A DNA stretch of 43,213 nucleotides. It comes from Oscillospiraceae bacterium (lineage in GTDB: Bacteria > Bacillota > Clostridia > Oscillospirales > SIG627). Position numbers and translations under genes: made by a program. This document shows, one piece after another, positions 17,625-25,429 of this stretch. The stretch covers positions 1 to 43,213 of the forward strand of contig SVQQ01000013.1 of NCBI GenBank assembly GCA_015065265.1. Reading direction: 5' to 3'. The notes under the pieces were generated by a model that had not been told where the DNA came from, made no database searches, and worked only from the letters and a program-made list of their open reading frames with translations. Every line of letters starts with the position of its first letter. Positions within the stretch are counted from its first letter, which is position 1.

Positions 17625-18767
17625 ATGGCACAAAAGAAAGACTATTATGAGGTTCTCGGTTTAGATAAGAGTGCCGATGCCGACTCAATAAAAAAAGCAT
17701 ATAGGAAACTTGCAAAAAAATATCACCCCGACATCAACCCCGACAATAAAAGTGCCGAAGAGAAATTCAAGGAAGTAAACGAAGCCTATGAAGTTCTCTC
17801 CGACCCCGAAAAGAAGAAACTGTACGACCAGTACGGTCACGACGGACTCGACCCCAACTTCGGTGCAGGTGGCTTTGGTGGCGGTTTCGGCGGATTTGGC
17901 GGAATGGACTTTGATATGGGAGATATATTCTCTTCATTCTTTGGCGGTTCTACTTCTTCTTCAAGAAGAAAAGGTCCAAGTCGCGGAAGTGATATCGGTG
18001 TAAGAGTAATGGTGTCCTTTGAAGAGGCGGCTTTCGGTTGTAAGAAAGACGTTTCTTTCACCCGAATTGATAAATGTCCCGACTGTGACGGAAGCGGTGC
18101 AAAACACGGTACCCACCCCGAAACCTGTTCCCAGTGTGGCGGTAGCGGTCAGGTGAGAGTACAACAGAGAACACCTCTTGGTATAATGCAAACTACCCGT
18201 ACCTGTGACAAGTGTCAGGGCAAGGGTACAGTTATAAAAGACCCCTGTTCAAAATGTGCAGGAACAGGTGTTCAGCGTAAGAATAAGAAACTTGAAGTCA
18301 GCATTCCCGCAGGTATTGACAATATGCAAAGAGTCATACTTCGCGGACAGGGTAACGTGGGCAAAAACGGAGGAGGCGCAGGTGACCTTATCGTCGAGGT
18401 AGGCATCAGACCCCATCCCATATTTGAAAGAGACGGATATAACATTTATTGTGAAGTTCCCGTCACTTTTGCCGAAGCGACTCTCGGTGCAGAAATAAAA
18501 GTACCTACCCTTGAAGGAGATTACTTATATAAACTTCCCGAAGGCACACAGACAGGCACAAGTGTGACTCTGAGAGGAAAGGGTATCCAGTACCTTAACT
18601 CCCGCGCCAAAGGTGACCTTATTTTCACAGTTATAGTTGAAGTACCAAGAAACCTCAGCGAGACACAAAAGAAACTTCTTCGTGAATTTGATATGAGTTG
18701 CGACGACAGAAATTTATCTGCAAAAGCAACCTTCAAAGAAAAAATCAAAAACATATTTAAGAAATAG
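17625..18767 (+). CDS. dnaJ: Chaperone DnaJ (Hsp40, type I)
   Basis: 380 aa. The J domain at 1-70 has the invariant HPD ([10 protein letters not shown]). A Gly/Phe-rich linker spans about 80-115. The zinc-binding region has four CxxCxGxG repeats: [24 protein letters not shown] and CSKCAGTG (about 145-215). Two C-terminal substrate-binding domains follow. It stimulates DnaK ATPase and delivers clients. Last gene of the heat-shock operon, with a terminator directly after it. Confidence 0.98.
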   Translation: MAQKKDYYEVLGLDKSADADSIKKAYRKLAKKYHPDINPDNKSAEEKFKEVNEAYEVLSDPEKKKLYDQYGHDGLDPNFGAGGFGGGFGGFGGMDFDMGDIFSSFFGGSTSSSRRKGPSRGSDIGVRVMVSFEEAAFGCKKDVSFTRIDKCPDCDGSGAKHGTHPETCSQCGGSGQVRVQQRTPLGIMQTTRTCDKCQGKGTVIKDPCSKCAGTGVQRKNKKLEVSIPAGIDNMQRVILRGQGNVGKNGGGAGDLIVEVGIRPHPIFERDGYNIYCEVPVTFAEATLGAEIKVPTLEGDYLYKLPEGTQTGTSVTLRGKGIQYLNSRAKGDLIFTVIVEVPRNLSETQKKLLREFDMSCDDRNLSAKATFKEKIKNIFKK

Positions 18768-18768
18768 G

Positions 18769-18806
18769 GGATAGCCGAAAAGAAAAACTCTTTTCGGCTA
18801 TTTTAA
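18769..18806 (+). terminator. Terminator of the heat-shock operon
   Basis: ATAGCCGAAAAG (18771-18782) pairs perfectly with CTTTTCGGCTAT (18790-18801) and is followed by TTTTAAAA. Confidence 0.85.
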
Positions 18807-18812
18807 AAGATT

Positions 18813-19121
18813 ATGAAAAAAGTCAGAATAACAGTAATGAAAATGGCAGAATACCAAGACCTGATTGAAAAGTACGAAAACCCAATAGAACATACCTGCG
18901 ATATGAAGTTAGGTCACACCTTCCTTTCCGAAAACGGCGAAAAGCCCGAAAACTTCTGCAACAGTGCCTGGGAGTCTATGGCGTATTTTGTAAAAGAACT
19001 CGCCAATGGTCACGGTAACTTTTACGACGGTTGGATGAAAAATAAAAACTCTGCGATGATTTCCTGTAACGACGGCTTTCGCCCCGTCTCATTTTTAATT
19101 GAAGCCGAGGAAGAATTGTAG
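18813..19121 (+). CDS. Small TIGR04076-like protein
   Basis: 102 aa, cytoplasmic. The pattern KVRITVMK at the N-terminus, CDMKLGHTF, PENFCNSAWESM and NGHGNFYDGWMKNKNSAMISCNDGFRPVSF (cysteines and Trp near the end) recalls the TIGR04076 family of short Cys-containing proteins of unknown function. The ATG is only 11 nt from the dnaJ terminator stem and there is no good ribosome site, so expression may depend on readthrough. A terminator follows immediately. Family recognition is from memory and moderate; function unknown. Confidence 0.7.
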   Translation: MKKVRITVMKMAEYQDLIEKYENPIEHTCDMKLGHTFLSENGEKPENFCNSAWESMAYFVKELANGHGNFYDGWMKNKNSAMISCNDGFRPVSFLIEAEEEL

Positions 19122-19130
19122 AAAAAGAAC

Positions 19131-19170
19131 AAAAAGAAGAAAAATCGTTTAAGATTTTTCTTCTTTTTTT
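19131..19170. terminator. Terminator between TIGR04076-like gene and AraC gene
   Basis: AAAAAGAAGAAAAATC (19131-19146) pairs with GATTTTTCTTCTTTTT (19153-19168). The T-run continues on the plus strand and A-runs on the other side make it potentially bidirectional. It overlaps the stop of the convergent AraC gene. Confidence 0.8.
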
Positions 19171-19955
19171 TATGCTCCTGTACTGTCAATTTTAGGTGAG
19201 TGCCCCAGAACTTTGGTGTATTGCCTGTAAAAAGTGGTATAACTGTCAAAATTACAAGCCTTCGCAACCTCTGTTGGAGACATTCCCGAGCGTATCATTG
19301 TCTCGGCATACAGTATTCTTTTCTTGTTTACGTACTGCATAAGACTTATCCCCAAAGTCTTCTTGAAAGTGTGCACAATCCAGGAAGTACTCACGTAAAA
19401 AGTTGAAGACAAACTCTTAACGTCTATCTTTTCGTGGGGGTGCTCTTCAATGTAACGCAGAATTTTATCAAGAGTCTTCGTTTCCCTTATGGGCTGAACA
19501 CTGTCGTAGGTCGTCAGATGTTTAAGAGAGAGTAAAATCTGTTCAACGTACCCCTTTTGAAAAATCCTTCTTTCCTTTGTTGAGAGAATTCCCTCAATAT
19601 ACAAAAGATTTTCAAATAATCTCTCAATCATATGCCCTTTTGGTATTCGGTATATCTCCTTTGCCTCGTTTACAAAGGAGTGAAGTTCCAAAGGAATACT
19701 GGAAAGGGAAAAGTGCATTACAATGCGGTCATAGGTCTTTTCCGAAATGGGAAGCAAATAATGAAAGGCTTTGGGGCGGATAAAAATTAGGTCACCTGGC
19801 TTTAGTTTATAAACCGAACCCTCGATAATATATTCCGCGTCCCCGTCAAGAAAGTACAGAATTTCATATTCATTGTGCATATGCCTATGAAACCTCTCGG
19901 GCAAAGGAGTGTCCACCGCGTGACTCACCGAATATACGTACTTTTCACCATCCAT
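19170..19955 (-). CDS. AraC-family transcriptional regulator with cupin sensor
   Basis: 261 aa. The N-terminal cupin is at about 20-75 (ERFHRHMHNEYEILYFLDG, then KPGDLIFIRPKAFHYL). The C-terminal two-part HTH is at about 160-258 (KIDVKSLSSTFYVSTSWIVHTF, then MSPTEVAKACNFDSYTTFYR and LGHSPK). It is divergent from the isomerase/dehydrogenase operon starting at 20091 and is the likely activator. The sugar ligand is not identifiable. Confidence 0.9.
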   Translation of the reverse strand: MDGEKYVYSVSHAVDTPLPERFHRHMHNEYEILYFLDGDAEYIIEGSVYKLKPGDLIFIRPKAFHYLLPISEKTYDRIVMHFSLSSIPLELHSFVNEAKEIYRIPKGHMIERLFENLLYIEGILSTKERRIFQKGYVEQILLSLKHLTTYDSVQPIRETKTLDKILRYIEEHPHEKIDVKSLSSTFYVSTSWIVHTFKKTLGISLMQYVNKKRILYAETMIRSGMSPTEVAKACNFDSYTTFYRQYTKVLGHSPKIDSTGA

Positions 19956-19982
19956 TTTTGTTTCCCCTTAACATTTTTAAAA

Positions 19983-20011
19983 AGTATAACACATATGTGC
20001 CAAATTTGCAA
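19983..20011 (-). promoter_or_regulatory. Promoter of AraC gene with embedded palindrome
   Basis: Minus strand TTGCAA (20011-20006), 17-bp spacer, TATACT (19988-19983). The spacer contains the perfect 10-bp palindrome CACATATGTG (19990-19999), a candidate autoregulatory site. Confidence 0.55.
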
Positions 20012-20055
20012 TATATTATGCATTTTTTGCTATTTATTTTCAATTTTGGTACGTG

Positions 20056-20061
20056 TATAAT
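20056..20061 (+). promoter_or_regulatory. -10 box of the isomerase/dehydrogenase operon
   Basis: Perfect TATAAT at 20056-20061, 30 nt before the ATG at 20091. No good -35 is visible at 16-18 bp upstream (TTTATT), which is typical of an activator-dependent promoter and fits AraC control. Confidence 0.5.
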
Positions 20062-20090
20062 ATGCTTGAACTAAAAAAAGAGGTGAAGAA

Positions 20091-20948
20091 ATGATAAGAC
20101 TCAGTGCATTTTCCGACGAAGCGGGAGAGAGCCTTGATACACAGATTATGGCACTTGAAAGAAACAGAATTTCTCTTATGGAACTTCGCTCCGTCGACGG
20201 AAAGAACATAAAAGAAATAACTCTGCCCGAAGTAAAGGAAATAAAGAAAAAACTTTCTTCCAGAGGAATTGACGTCTGGGCAATCGGCTCAATGCTTGGA
20301 AAGACAAGTATCACAGTGGATTTTGATAAATACACAGAAGATATAAAACACATATGCGAATGTGCGGGCATTCTCGAAACTAAAAGAATCAGAATGTTCA
20401 GTTTCTTTGATAGTGCTAATGAAAGAAACGAGGTTATCGAATACCTTTCAAGAATGGTAGAAATTGCAGACGAATACGGTCTTTATTTATGCCACGAAAA
20501 CGAGAAGAAGGTATATGGTGAAACCCTTGAAAGAGTCTTGGATTTAAAGAAGAGTGTAAAAGGACTTCGCCTTGTCTATGACCCTGCAAACTTTCTTCAA
20601 GTTGGAGAAAATCCCGAAGATACACTTTCCGCCCTTCATTCAGATAGCGACTATTTTCATATAAAGGACGCGAAGAACAACGGGGAAGTGCTCGTTCCTG
20701 CAGGTTACGGAGATGCCGATATTCCCCGCCTTATAGATATGATAGATGACGACAAGGTCCTCACCCTTGAACCCCACCTTAAAGTTTTCGGCGGATATAA
20801 TAAAATCGACGGTGAACCGATGGAACATATGTTCGAGTTCGAGACCAACGAAGAATCCTTTGACTTTGCAGCAAAGTCCCTAAAAGAAGTACTTAATAAA
20901 TGCGGGTACACAGAAAAAGGATATAACACTTATATAAAAGGAGAATAA
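20091..20948 (+). CDS. Sugar phosphate isomerase/epimerase-like TIM barrel
   Basis: 285 aa, AP-endonuclease-2/xylose isomerase-like fold. Candidate metal ligands sit in the expected order at strand ends: Glu in YLCHENEK, Asp in LVYDPANF, His in YFHIKDA, Glu in LTLEPHL. Cytoplasmic. First of four genes, 3 nt before the next, paralogous to it. Members interconvert ketoses or dehydrate inositol-type keto sugars; the substrate is not inferable. Ribosome site AAAGAGGTGAAG. Confidence 0.82.
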   Translation: MIRLSAFSDEAGESLDTQIMALERNRISLMELRSVDGKNIKEITLPEVKEIKKKLSSRGIDVWAIGSMLGKTSITVDFDKYTEDIKHICECAGILETKRIRMFSFFDSANERNEVIEYLSRMVEIADEYGLYLCHENEKKVYGETLERVLDLKKSVKGLRLVYDPANFLQVGENPEDTLSALHSDSDYFHIKDAKNNGEVLVPAGYGDADIPRLIDMIDDDKVLTLEPHLKVFGGYNKIDGEPMEHMFEFETNEESFDFAAKSLKEVLNKCGYTEKGYNTYIKGE

Positions 20949-20951
20949 AAA

Positions 20952-21725
20952 ATGAAAGTAGGACTTAATTTATACTCTATTTGTAACTTCCTTGACACAG
21001 AAGAACGCTTTCTTAACGCGGCAAATAAGTTAAAAGATATGGGCTACGAATTTATGCAACTGTCAGGCTCAGCCCTTCCCTTTGATGCAGTAAAAAGAGT
21101 TAGCGAAAAGTCGGCGCTTCCCATAGTTCTCACCCATTCACCGCTGGAGAGAATAATAAACGATACCGATGCCCTTATGAAAGACCACGAACTATTAAAC
21201 TGTCGTTACATAGGACTTGGCGCTATGCCAGGTAAGATTATTGCAGATAAAGAAAAGTGCCTTGAAACTATAGATGCCCTTGAAAAAGCCGCATCATATA
21301 TGGAAGAGAGGGGCTATAAATTCTTCTATCACAACCACAACTACGAATTTTTGAAATATGACGGTAAAACCGTTCTTGATATAATTTTGGAAAGAGCACC
21401 TCACGTTCACTTTACCCTTGACACCTATTGGGTTCAGTACGGTGGCGGAGACGTGGTTTCGGTAGTTGAAAAACTTAAAGGCAAAATAGAATGTGTTCAC
21501 TTAAAGGACTACAATACTATAGTTGAAGAAAAGGAAGATAAACTAATCTATAAACCTCAATTTGCCCCTGTGGGAGATGGAGTTCTTGACTTTGGAAAGA
21601 TTATCGACGCTATGAAGAAATCGGGAGTAGAATACTTCCTTGTAGAACAGGACAACGCCGCAAAACTTCCAAACACTATGGAACTTGTTGAAAGAAGTGT
21701 CCGCTACATTCATAAAAACTTTTAA
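20952..21725 (+). CDS. Sugar phosphate isomerase/epimerase-like TIM barrel
   Basis: 257 aa, shorter paralogue of the preceding protein. Ligand pattern visible as FYHNHNYEF (Glu), HFTLDTYWVQYGG (Asp), CVHLKDY (His) and FLVEQDN (Glu). The DTYWVQYGG and HNHxxEF strings are very common in the IolE/YcjR-type branch that partners with Gfo/Idh/MocA dehydrogenases in keto-sugar epimerisation. Ribosome site AAAGGAG. Confidence 0.87.
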   Translation: MKVGLNLYSICNFLDTEERFLNAANKLKDMGYEFMQLSGSALPFDAVKRVSEKSALPIVLTHSPLERIINDTDALMKDHELLNCRYIGLGAMPGKIIADKEKCLETIDALEKAASYMEERGYKFFYHNHNYEFLKYDGKTVLDIILERAPHVHFTLDTYWVQYGGGDVVSVVEKLKGKIECVHLKDYNTIVEEKEDKLIYKPQFAPVGDGVLDFGKIIDAMKKSGVEYFLVEQDNAAKLPNTMELVERSVRYIHKNF

Positions 21726-21740
21726 TTCGGAGGAACAGTT

Positions 21741-22910
21741 ATGGAAAAGGTAAGATACGGTATTATAGGACTTGGAAATCAGGGTACAACCTACGTTACA
21801 AGTATTTTTGATAAAGATAAAGCACCAGATGCAGTTGTTACAGCCCTGTGCGACATAGACGAAAGTAAGATTGAAGCACTTAAAGAAAGAACTACAAACA
21901 CAGAGGCAAAATACTTTACAGACTACAAAGAAATGCTTGACAGCGGACTTTGTGACGCGGTGCTTATTGAAGTTCCTCACTACCTTCACCCCGAAATTGC
22001 CGAGGAATGTTTTAAGAGAAATATCCACGTTATCTGCGACAAACCCGCAGGCGTTTACACAAAGCAGGTAAAAGAGATGAACGAAGCGGCGAAAAAAAGC
22101 AAGTCTTTGTTCACTATGATGTTCAATCAGAGAACAAACTGTGTATATCGCAAAATGAGAGAAATTATCAGAGAAGGCGGTATAGGTGAACTTCAACGTG
22201 TAAACTGGATTATCACAAACTGGTTCAGAACACAGTTCTATTACGACAGTGGCTCATGGCGTGCAACCTGGACAGGAGAGGGCGGGGGAGTACTCATAAA
22301 TCAGTGTCCCCACCAACTTGACCTCATACAGTGGATAGTAGGAGAACTTCCCGCCGAAGTAAACGGATTTTGTCAGTATGGAAAATGGCACGATATCGAA
22401 GTAGAAGACGAAGTAACAGCCTATTTACGCTATAAAAACGGAGCAACAGGAGTATTTATCACCACCACAGGCGAATGCCCGGGTACTAACCGCCTTGAAA
22501 TATCAGGAACAAAAGGCAAACTTGTCTCAGAAGGCAAGGACCTCTTCTGGCATCAGAACGACATAGACTCACAGGAGTTTTCCAAGACTGCCGACAACGG
22601 ATTTAAGAAAGTAAACTGTAACGTAGTTCAGGTAGAGACCGACGGTGAAAACCCTCAGCACAAAGGTATTATCAACAACTTCACCAATGCAATTTTAGGA
22701 CGTGAACCTCTCTTTGTCAGCGGTGAAGAGGGCATTTCTGGAGTTGAACTTATGAATGCCATTGAACTGTCAGGCTGGAACAACGGTGAAACTATTTCAA
22801 TTCCCGTGGACGAAGACAGATATCTTAAAGAATTAAATGAACACTGTGCAAATTCAAAACAGAAAACTGCCACAGTTTCAGTTGTAGCAGACACAACAGG
22901 TACTTACTAA
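21741..22910 (+). CDS. Gfo/Idh/MocA-family NAD(P)-dependent dehydrogenase
   Basis: 389 aa. Rossmann motif GIIGLGNQG at residues 7-15 and DKPAGVYTKQ carrying the conserved Lys (about 107). The segment GEGGGVLINQCPHQLDLIQW carries the conserved His (about 190). The C-terminal alpha/beta domain runs to about 370. It oxidises a sugar or cyclitol hydroxyl. Its TAA overlaps the ATG of the next gene (TAATG), so the two dehydrogenases may form a coupled oxidation/reduction pair with the isomerases. Confidence 0.92.
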   Translation: MEKVRYGIIGLGNQGTTYVTSIFDKDKAPDAVVTALCDIDESKIEALKERTTNTEAKYFTDYKEMLDSGLCDAVLIEVPHYLHPEIAEECFKRNIHVICDKPAGVYTKQVKEMNEAAKKSKSLFTMMFNQRTNCVYRKMREIIREGGIGELQRVNWIITNWFRTQFYYDSGSWRATWTGEGGGVLINQCPHQLDLIQWIVGELPAEVNGFCQYGKWHDIEVEDEVTAYLRYKNGATGVFITTTGECPGTNRLEISGTKGKLVSEGKDLFWHQNDIDSQEFSKTADNGFKKVNCNVVQVETDGENPQHKGIINNFTNAILGREPLFVSGEEGISGVELMNAIELSGWNNGETISIPVDEDRYLKELNEHCANSKQKTATVSVVADTTGTY

Positions 22911-23881
22911 TGAAATCAGCAATAATCGGATATGGCTCAATTGCCAGAACCCACGCACAGATTATTAAAGAAATTGGCTCTATTGTAGCAATTTGCGACG
23001 TGAAATTCGACCCCGATACCAAGACAATTCCCGAATGTCCCGACGCCACGTGCTACACCGACTACAAGTTAATGCTTGACGAAGTAAAGCCCGATATCGT
23101 ACATATCTGTACCCCGCACCACCTTCATGCCGAAATGATAATAGAGGCACTTGGGCGTGACGTGAACGTTCTGTGTGAAAAACCCGTGTGCATAAAATAC
23201 GAGGACATAGACAGAATTCTTGATGCCGAAAAGAAGTCAAAGGCAAAACTCGGAGTATGCCTTCAAAACAGATACAATAGTGTCAACCGCTATATAAAAG
23301 AGTACCTGAAAGACAAAAAAGTCACAGGCGGTTGCGGTAGCGTTAACTGGTATAGAGACAAGGCGTACTACGACTCGGAAGAATGGCGAGGCAAAAAGGC
23401 ATTTGAAGGGGGAGGGGTGCTCATAAATCAGGCAATACACACCCTTGACCTTTTACAGTGGTTTTGTTCAATGCCCGAAAGTGTTATGGCAAATATCACC
23501 AATATGTCACTTAAAGACGTAATCGAGGTAGAGGACACCGCAAACCTTTTCTGCTACGGAGACGTGGACTTTAACTTTTTTGCAACAATAGCAAGTCCAA
23601 AGAGTTTTCCCGTGGAAATATCTTTGAGAGCAGATGGGAAATGGATAAAGGTGACCCCCAATTTCGCGGTAATAGATAAGGAACTTGTTACCTTCGAAAA
23701 CTGCGAAAAATATTTTTTAAAAGAATGTTACGGAAACGGACACAAGGCACTCATTTCAGATTTCTATAACTGTGTTGAAAAGGATATTCCCTTTGAAATT
23801 GACGGAAAAGAGGGAACAAAGGCGTTACGTATAGTGCTTTCGGCCTATGAGAGCCACGGCGAAAAAATTAAAATCAAATAA
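22910..23881 (+). CDS. Gfo/Idh/MocA-family NAD(P)-dependent dehydrogenase
   Basis: 323 aa. Rossmann motif AIIGYGSIA at the extreme N-terminus, CEKPVCIKYEDI with the conserved Lys, and GGGVLINQAIHTLDLLQW with the catalytic His. Paralogue of the preceding gene, but about 65 aa shorter at the C-terminus. Last gene of the operon, followed by a terminator. Confidence 0.92.
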   Translation: MKSAIIGYGSIARTHAQIIKEIGSIVAICDVKFDPDTKTIPECPDATCYTDYKLMLDEVKPDIVHICTPHHLHAEMIIEALGRDVNVLCEKPVCIKYEDIDRILDAEKKSKAKLGVCLQNRYNSVNRYIKEYLKDKKVTGGCGSVNWYRDKAYYDSEEWRGKKAFEGGGVLINQAIHTLDLLQWFCSMPESVMANITNMSLKDVIEVEDTANLFCYGDVDFNFFATIASPKSFPVEISLRADGKWIKVTPNFAVIDKELVTFENCEKYFLKECYGNGHKALISDFYNCVEKDIPFEIDGKEGTKALRIVLSAYESHGEKIKIK

Positions 23882-23888
23882 AAAAACA

Positions 23889-23932
23889 AAAATAAGGCTT
23901 TTATTCTTTAAAGCCTTATTCTTTTAGTTTTT
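23889..23932 (+). terminator. Terminator of the isomerase/dehydrogenase operon
   Basis: AATAAGGCTTT (23891-23901) pairs with AAAGCCTTATT (23910-23920), followed by CTTTTAGTTTTT. Confidence 0.85.
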
Positions 23933-23972
23933 ATAAAAGTTTAAAAGAATTATTAAATAACAATCAAAACAG

Positions 23973-24001
23973 TTGTAAAATTTTTTGTTTCGTGTTAGAA
24001 T
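23973..24001 (+). promoter_or_regulatory. Promoter of fprA-rubredoxin
   Basis: TTGTAA (23973-23978), 17-bp spacer, TAGAAT (23996-24001) with TGT before it. It overlaps the in-frame TTG at 23985, so the start is the ATG at 24030 (ribosome site GAAAGG). Confidence 0.65.
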
Positions 24002-24029
24002 AAGAAAAAAAGATTTTGAAAGGCAAAAA

Positions 24030-25184
24030 ATGAAGATTACACAGGATATAAAATACGTTGGTGTAAACGATAAAAAAATAGATTTATTTGAAGGTCAGTA
24101 CATTGTTCCCAAGGGAATGTCATATAATTCATACGTGATTTTAGACGAAAAAATCGCAGTTATGGACAGCGTTGATATAGGCTTTGATAAAGAGTGGCTT
24201 GAAAACATAAAAAAGGTTTTAGGTGATAAAAGTCCCGATTACCTTGTAGTTCAACATATGGAGCCCGACCACTCATCAAGCATTTTAAGTTTTACAAAAG
24301 CCTACCCTGATGCGAAAATCGTTGCATCCTCTCTCGCATTCAGAATTATGAAAAACTATTTTTCTACCGACTTTACCGAAAAGAGAATAGTCGTGTCAGA
24401 AGGGGACACCTTAAATTTGGGCCGTCACACCCTGAAGTTTATCATAGCGCCTATGGTCCATTGGCCTGAGGTTATAATGACCTATGACTCTTATGACAAA
24501 GTTCTTTTCTCAGCCGATGCCTTTGGAAAATTCGGTTCTCTTGACACAGAGGAAGACTGGACAGATGAGGCAAGACGCTATTATATAGGAATTGTCGGAA
24601 AATTCGGTGTTCAGGTACAAGCACTTTTAGAAAAAGCAAAAGGACTTGAAATTGAGAAAATATGCTCTCTTCACGGCCCCATACTTGAAGAAAACCTTGA
24701 CTACTATATAAACTTGTATGACCTCTGGTCAAGTTATACCCCCGAAGAAGAAGGAATTGTTATAAATTATACTTCAGTATATGGCAATACTAAAAGGGCA
24801 GTCTTTGAACTTGTACAGATGCTGAAAAACCGAGGCTATGAAAAAGTCACTGTAAACGACCTTGCCAGATGCGATATGGCAAAGGCAGTGGGAGACAGTT
24901 TCAAATATAGTAAGACAGTACTTGCCACCACTACCTACAACGGAGATATTTTCCCATTTATGAGGGAGTTTATTGAGAACTTAAAGGAGCGTAATTTTAC
25001 AAACCGCACCGTTGCTCTTATAGAAAACGGAAGTTGGTCACCCCTTGCAGGTAAAGTAATGAAAGGAATGCTCTCAGAATTTAAAAATATTGACTTGTGT
25101 ATTACTACACCTAAAATATTATCCGTTCTTAATGAAGATAGTCTCAAAGCCCTTGAAACACTTGCAAACGAACTAATTAAATAA
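24030..25184 (+). CDS. fprA: Flavodiiron protein, FprA family (O2/NO reductase)
   Basis: 384 aa from the ATG at 24030. The metallo-beta-lactamase-like domain has diiron ligands in HMEPDHSS (His-x-Glu-x-Asp-His), His in MVHWPEV, Asp in SADAFGKFG and His in SLHGPI. The C-terminal flavodoxin domain starts at about 250 (INYTSVYGNTKRAV) and binds FMN. The enzyme reduces O2 to water or NO to N2O, protecting anaerobes. Electrons come from rubredoxin, whose gene follows by 22 nt. Confidence 0.95.
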   Translation: MKITQDIKYVGVNDKKIDLFEGQYIVPKGMSYNSYVILDEKIAVMDSVDIGFDKEWLENIKKVLGDKSPDYLVVQHMEPDHSSSILSFTKAYPDAKIVASSLAFRIMKNYFSTDFTEKRIVVSEGDTLNLGRHTLKFIIAPMVHWPEVIMTYDSYDKVLFSADAFGKFGSLDTEEDWTDEARRYYIGIVGKFGVQVQALLEKAKGLEIEKICSLHGPILEENLDYYINLYDLWSSYTPEEEGIVINYTSVYGNTKRAVFELVQMLKNRGYEKVTVNDLARCDMAKAVGDSFKYSKTVLATTTYNGDIFPFMREFIENLKERNFTNRTVALIENGSWSPLAGKVMKGMLSEFKNIDLCITTPKILSVLNEDSLKALETLANELIK

Positions 25185-25206
25185 AAATAAATAAGGAGAA
25201 ACAGTT

Positions 25207-25365
25207 ATGAAAAAGTATGTATGTGACGTATGCGGATGGGTATACGACGAAGAAGCAGGAGACCCTGATAACGGAATTGAACCAGGAACTAAATTCGAAG
25301 ACCTTCCCGACGATTTTCTGTGCCCTCTTTGTGGAGTTGGAAAAGACGAATTCAGCGAAGAATAA
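25207..25365 (+). CDS. Rubredoxin
   Basis: 52 aa. It starts [18 protein letters not shown], and the two CxxC knuckles CDVCG (6-10) and CPLCG (39-43) bind a single Fe. The conserved [16 protein letters not shown] follows. Ribosome site AAGGAG at 25193-25198. It is the immediate electron donor of the adjacent flavodiiron protein. Its small size makes it easy to miss in gene prediction. Confidence 0.97.
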   Translation: MKKYVCDVCGWVYDEEAGDPDNGIEPGTKFEDLPDDFLCPLCGVGKDEFSEE

Positions 25366-25373
25366 AAAAACAG

Positions 25374-25403
25374 AGGCGTAACTTCTTCAAGTTACGCTTT
25401 CTT
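25374..25403 (+). terminator. Terminator after rubredoxin
   Basis: GGCGTAACTT (25375-25384) pairs with AAGTTACGC (25389-25397), followed by TTTCTTGTT. Confidence 0.75.
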
Positions 25404-25429
25404 GTTAATTAAAAAAAGAGGTAAATTAT

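Noticed and set aside
21543..22196. 217-codon minus-strand open frame
   Set aside because: It is antisense to a clear Gfo/Idh/MocA gene and its isomerase neighbour, with a Phe/Val/Cys-rich composition typical of a shadow frame.
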